Of a DNA stretch of 7,297 bases, positions 5,433 to 7,297 are shown piece after piece. Position 1 is the stretch's first letter, and each line of letters starts with the position of its first letter. Both the position numbers and the translations under genes were made by a program. The notes below the pieces were generated by a model. It was not told the DNA's origin. It did no database searches and saw only the letters and a list, made by a program, of their open reading frames with translations. The stretch lies in the NCBI GenBank assembly GCA_002390025.1, contig DGRU01000144.1:1-7297 (forward strand), read 5' to 3'. This stretch comes from Lachnospiraceae bacterium UBA4380 (GTDB lineage Bacteria > Bacillota > Clostridia > Lachnospirales > Lachnospiraceae).

Positions 5433-6356
5433 TTATTCACCTGCGTTGATGTACTTGTCGACAATCTGCTGGACAGTGCCGTCAGCAATGAGCTCGTTCA
5501 GGGCATTGTTGACTGCTTCGCACAGAGCGGGGTTGTCCTTGGAGATGCCGATGGCATAGTTCTCGACGATGTACTCGGTATCGAGGATCTTCAGGCCTTC
5601 GTTGACAGCGACGAACTGCTTTGCGGGCTCGTTGTCGATGACGACTGCATCGACCTTGCCGGCCTTGAGGGCCTCAATGGCCATAGCGCCGTTGGTGTAG
5701 GAAGTGACGTGATCTTCGCCGTAACCGCCGTTCTCAACGGTATCGGAGCAGTAGATGTAACCGGTAGTGCCGTCCTGGACACCGATCATCTTGTCATTTG
5801 CCAGATCATCAACAGTAGCGATATCGGAATCTTCGGGAACGATGACGACCTGGACACCGGTTGCATAGGAATCGGTGAAGTCGACGTTCTGCTTGCGCTC
5901 TTCAGTGACAGTCAGGCCGGCCATAGCCATGTCAGCCTTGCCGCTCTGAACGGAAGTGATAACGGAACTGAACTCCATGTCATCGATGACCAGCTTGAGG
6001 CCGAGCTTTTCGGCGATCTTGGCCGCGACTTCGACGTCGATACCTTCGAAATGAACAGAACCGGCTGCATCGGTTGCAAAACCTTCGCCGTCAGAGGTCA
6101 TCTCATAGGGCGGGAAAGCTGCGTTGGTAGCCATGTGAAGCTCACCCTCGGAAACGGTAGTGATTTCAGCTGCTGTCTCAGCGGCTGCCTCAGTGGTTGT
6201 GGCTGCGCCTGCCTCAGCTTCAGCTTCCTCGGTGACGGCCTCGGCCTCGGCGGGAGCTGCTTCTTCCTTGGTGGATGCTGCGGAACCGGAACCGCCGCAG
6301 GCTGCCAGGGACAGAGCCATCATGCCTGCCAGTAAAATAGCTGCATACTTCTTCAT
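5433..6356 (-). CDS. Polar amino acid ABC transporter, solute-binding lipoprotein
   Basis: This extracellular receptor captures an amino acid and hands it to the permease. The 307-residue precursor starts MKKYAAILLAG and has a lipobox LAAC with Cys20, so it is lipid-anchored on the outer face of the membrane. Residues 25-66 are a low-complexity Ala/Glu/Thr linker. The rest (about 71-305) is a family 3 solute-binding fold. It shows NAAFPPYE (78-85), EGIDVEV (104-110), AGLTVTEER (146-154) with the carboxylate-binding Arg154, QDGTTG (194-199) and VIDNEPA (238-244). A GGAGG site (complement of 6366-6370) lies nine bases before the ATG. It is the first gene of the operon and is followed by an attenuating hairpin. 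These features do not tell which amino acid is bound. Confidence 0.95.
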   Translation of the reverse strand: MKKYAAILLAGMMALSLAACGGSGSAASTKEEAAPAEAEAVTEEAEAEAGAATTTEAAAETAAEITTVSEGELHMATNAAFPPYEMTSDGEGFATDAAGSVHFEGIDVEVAAKIAEKLGLKLVIDDMEFSSVITSVQSGKADMAMAGLTVTEERKQNVDFTDSYATGVQVVIVPEDSDIATVDDLANDKMIGVQDGTTGYIYCSDTVENGGYGEDHVTSYTNGAMAIEALKAGKVDAVVIDNEPAKQFVAVNEGLKILDTEYIVENYAIGISKDNPALCEAVNNALNELIADGTVQQIVDKYINAGE

Positions 6357-6408
6357 AACTTTTTTCCTCCTTATAATTCCGGCTCATAATCGGACAATAT
6401 GGGATGAA

Positions 6409-6438
6409 ATGTATAATGAATGTATATTATTCATACAT
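6409..6438. promoter_or_regulatory. TGTATA-rich inverted repeat, possible ArgR/AhrC-like site
   Basis: ATGTAT (6409-6414) and ATACAT (6433-6438) are inverted arms. GAAT (6418-6421) and ATTC (6429-6432) form inner arms offset by three bases. On the minus strand the core reads TGAAT, seven bases, then ATTCA. This resembles a widened ARG box (established E. coli form: TGAAT, four A/T, ATTCA). It lies 53-82 bases upstream of the binding-protein start, inside the predicted leader. Confidence 0.4.
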
Positions 6439-6450
6439 CTGCCTTCCCGT

Positions 6451-6466
6451 GCAGGCTAAGGCCTGC
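6451..6466. repeat. Perfect GC hairpin in the transporter leader
   Basis: GCAGGC and GCCTGC form a 6-bp stem with a 4-nt loop. In the minus-strand transcript it lies about 95-110 bases before the start codon. No T-run follows, so it is not a terminator. Confidence 0.6.
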
Positions 6467-6470
6467 TGAT

Positions 6471-6515
6471 CGGATTCCAGTAATTCGGACGGGTCTCAGT
6501 CAGTGCGTGAATCCG
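6471..6515. repeat. Inverted repeat CGGATTC / GAATCCG in the transporter leader
   Basis: CGGATTC (6471-6477) and GAATCCG (6509-6515) are perfect 7-bp arms around a 31-nt loop. With the neighbouring hairpin at 6451-6466 this makes a potentially structured 5' leader. No known riboswitch or T-box motif is recognised in it. Confidence 0.5.
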
Positions 6516-6576
6516 GTCGAAAACGGGCATTTCATCGCAGTGATCATCTGTATCAGCCTGAATAAAAATAAATGAA

Positions 6577-6598
6577 TTTGTATACGAGTATATACAAA
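6577..6598. promoter_or_regulatory. Operator-like palindrome at the predicted transporter transcription start
   Basis: TTTGTATA (6577-6584) and TATACAAA (6591-6598) are perfect 8-bp inverted arms with a 6-nt CGAGTA spacer. If transcription starts near 6601 on the minus strand, the palindrome covers about +4 to +25, a classic repressor site. The TGTATA half-site is shared with the second inverted repeat at 6409-6438. Confidence 0.6.
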
Positions 6599-6607
6599 AC
6601 AGCTTTT

Positions 6608-6636
6608 ATTATATTCATTTTACAGAGTAACTGCAA
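6608..6636 (-). promoter_or_regulatory. Putative promoter of the ABC transporter operon
   Basis: On the minus strand TTGCAG (6636-6631) is followed after exactly 17 bp by a perfect TATAAT (6613-6608). The start point would be near 6601, giving a leader of about 245 nt before the binding-protein ATG. The operator-like palindrome lies just downstream. The -35 matches only three of six bases. Confidence 0.55.
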
Positions 6637-6851
6637 CCTGTTTCTGTGACAGTTTTATTAAAAATGCAGCCTGACCGATAGACAAAGACGCCGCAAAATG
6701 ATAAGGTATAAACGTTTGTGAGAGTTTGACCGGAAAAACCGGCGGATTCCACTTTTATATTTAGAAAGAAATCCTGTATCTGAGAATTTGACACAGGTAT
6801 TTGATTGGTTTTCGCGGGACAAACGCGTAAAGGAAAGGTGGTTTTACAACT

Positions 6852-7297
6852 ATGAGCTTACTCAAGCAGTGGCGCGACAAGGCCTATGACGATTCTGCCA
6901 ATAAGGGTGATCTGCAGAGACTCTGGGCAGACTATTTTGAAAAGGAAAAGAATATCTATGCGGAGCTGCTCAAGAACCCCGATGAGGTGGTTGAGGGCAC
7001 TGTAAAGGAACTGGCAGACAAATACGGCATCGAGCTGATGACCATGGTCGGATTCCTGGACGGCATCAACGATTCCCTCAAGAATCCCAACCCCATCGAA
7101 GAGATGGAAGAGGATACAGTTGTCAACCTCGGCTTCGACAAAGAGCTGCTCTTCAAGAATATGGTCGCTGCCGGCGCAGACTGGCTGTACGGCCTTCCTG
7201 AGTGGAACGACATCTATGATGAAGAGACCCAGAAGCGTCTCTATCACGAGCAGAAACAGTCCGGCACAGTCAAGAAGGGCAAGAAGATCTATCCCAA
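6852..7297 (+). CDS. Probable SEC-C motif protein, N-terminal part, cut by the window edge
   Basis: An ATG at 6852 opens a frame that runs off the end after 148 codons and two bases. An AGGAAAGGTGG ribosome site lies about ten bases upstream. The start reads MSLLKQWRDKAYDDS, and the body is acidic and probably helical. Recognisable stretches are NPDEVVEGTVKELADKYGIE (47-66), MVGFLDGIND and NPNPIEEMEED. The end, SGTVKKGKKIYP plus AA, fits the run into a DPCPCGSGKKYKKCC zinc-binding SEC-C tail as I recall it from Lachnospiraceae proteins, but the tail itself is outside the window. No signal peptide or membrane segment is seen. Its role is unknown; SEC-C tails in SecA bind zinc and aid SecB or ribosome contact. 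Confidence 0.6.
   Translation, partial: MSLLKQWRDKAYDDSANKGDLQRLWADYFEKEKNIYAELLKNPDEVVEGTVKELADKYGIELMTMVGFLDGINDSLKNPNPIEEMEEDTVVNLGFDKELLFKNMVAAGADWLYGLPEWNDIYDEETQKRLYHEQKQSGTVKKGKKIYP

Larger units (their letters stand above)
6357..6851. other. 495-bp divergent intergenic region
   Basis: This stretch separates the minus-strand transporter operon from the plus-strand SEC-C gene. It holds the transporter promoter (6608-6636), two TGTATA-containing inverted repeats, two hairpins in the presumed leader, and the ribosome sites at each end. No coding sequence of any quality is seen. On the plus side TTGACA (6788-6793) stands without a fitting -10, and CGCG pairs with CGCG (6813-6816 and 6824-6827) just before the SEC-C ribosome site. 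I could not place the plus-strand promoter. Confidence 0.7.

Noticed and set aside
5709..6335. 208-codon plus-strand frame with Gly/Cys-rich C-terminus opposite the binding protein
   Set aside because: The Gly/Cys richness is the reverse reading of the Ala/Glu linker codons, not a real cysteine-rich protein.
6357..6607. T-box or lysine riboswitch upstream of the amino acid transporter
   Set aside because: No T-box sequence (TGGNNCCGCG-like) and no terminator just before the gene were found; the stems seen do not match a class I recognise.
6726..6761. TTGACC and TATATT as a plus-strand promoter for the SEC-C gene
   Set aside because: The spacing is 24 bp, too long for a standard housekeeping promoter.
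1..7297. Mobile element, phage, toxin-antitoxin or defence system
   Set aside because: No transposase, integrase, terminal inverted repeats with target duplications, or small toxin-like gene pairs were seen; the genes are ordinary metabolic and transport genes.

Overview
The window looks like a chromosomal segment from a moderately GC-rich member of the Clostridia (Firmicutes), most likely Lachnospiraceae or a close relative. The grounds are strong AGGAGG-type ribosome binding sites, TTG/GTG starts, intrinsic terminators after most genes, a lipoprotein-type solute-binding protein with an acidic Ala/Glu/Thr linker, and the protein families present. This placement is inferred from memory of those families, not from a search.

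Layout, left to right. A probable terminator of an unseen upstream gene (about 14-41) is followed by dapF (92-979, +), diaminopimelate epimerase. A 263-bp intergenic stretch holds a terminator-like hairpin, a 26-nt direct repeat pair, a GC hairpin and an extended -10 promoter. Next is a DUF362/COG2768-type protein without the usual ferredoxin part (1243-2265, +). Its last codons are the first unit of a ~39-bp tandem repeat (2253-2376), each full unit forming a small hairpin followed by a T-run. A very strong terminator (2467-2504) then precedes an alpha/beta-hydrolase esterase with a TTG start (2566-3372, +). A bidirectional terminator (3483-3527) separates the esterase from a convergent minus-strand operon.

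The minus-strand operon is read right to left: solute-binding lipoprotein (6356-5433), permease (5184-4465, GTG start) and ATPase (4346-3585). Together they make a complete polar amino acid ABC importer (HAAT family): the lipoprotein captures substrate outside the membrane, the permease probably works as a homodimer, and the ATPase powers transport. A strong hairpin plus T-run between the lipoprotein gene and the permease gene should lower expression of the downstream genes relative to the binding protein. The operon appears to start at a TTGCAG-N17-TATAAT promoter near 6608-6636. An 8-bp-arm palindrome sits directly at the predicted transcription start, and a second TGTATA-rich inverted repeat lies in the leader. 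Both look like repressor sites, possibly of the ArgR/AhrC type.

At the right edge a plus-strand gene (6852 to beyond 7297) encodes the N-terminal part of a probable SEC-C-motif protein, cut off just before the expected cysteine-rich tail.

I see no mobile element, CRISPR array, RNA gene, phage or defence system, and no good evidence for a wholly new system. The points most worth a second look are the repeat array growing out of the DUF362 gene end, the ferredoxin-less DUF362 protein, and the operator and leader structure of the transporter operon.
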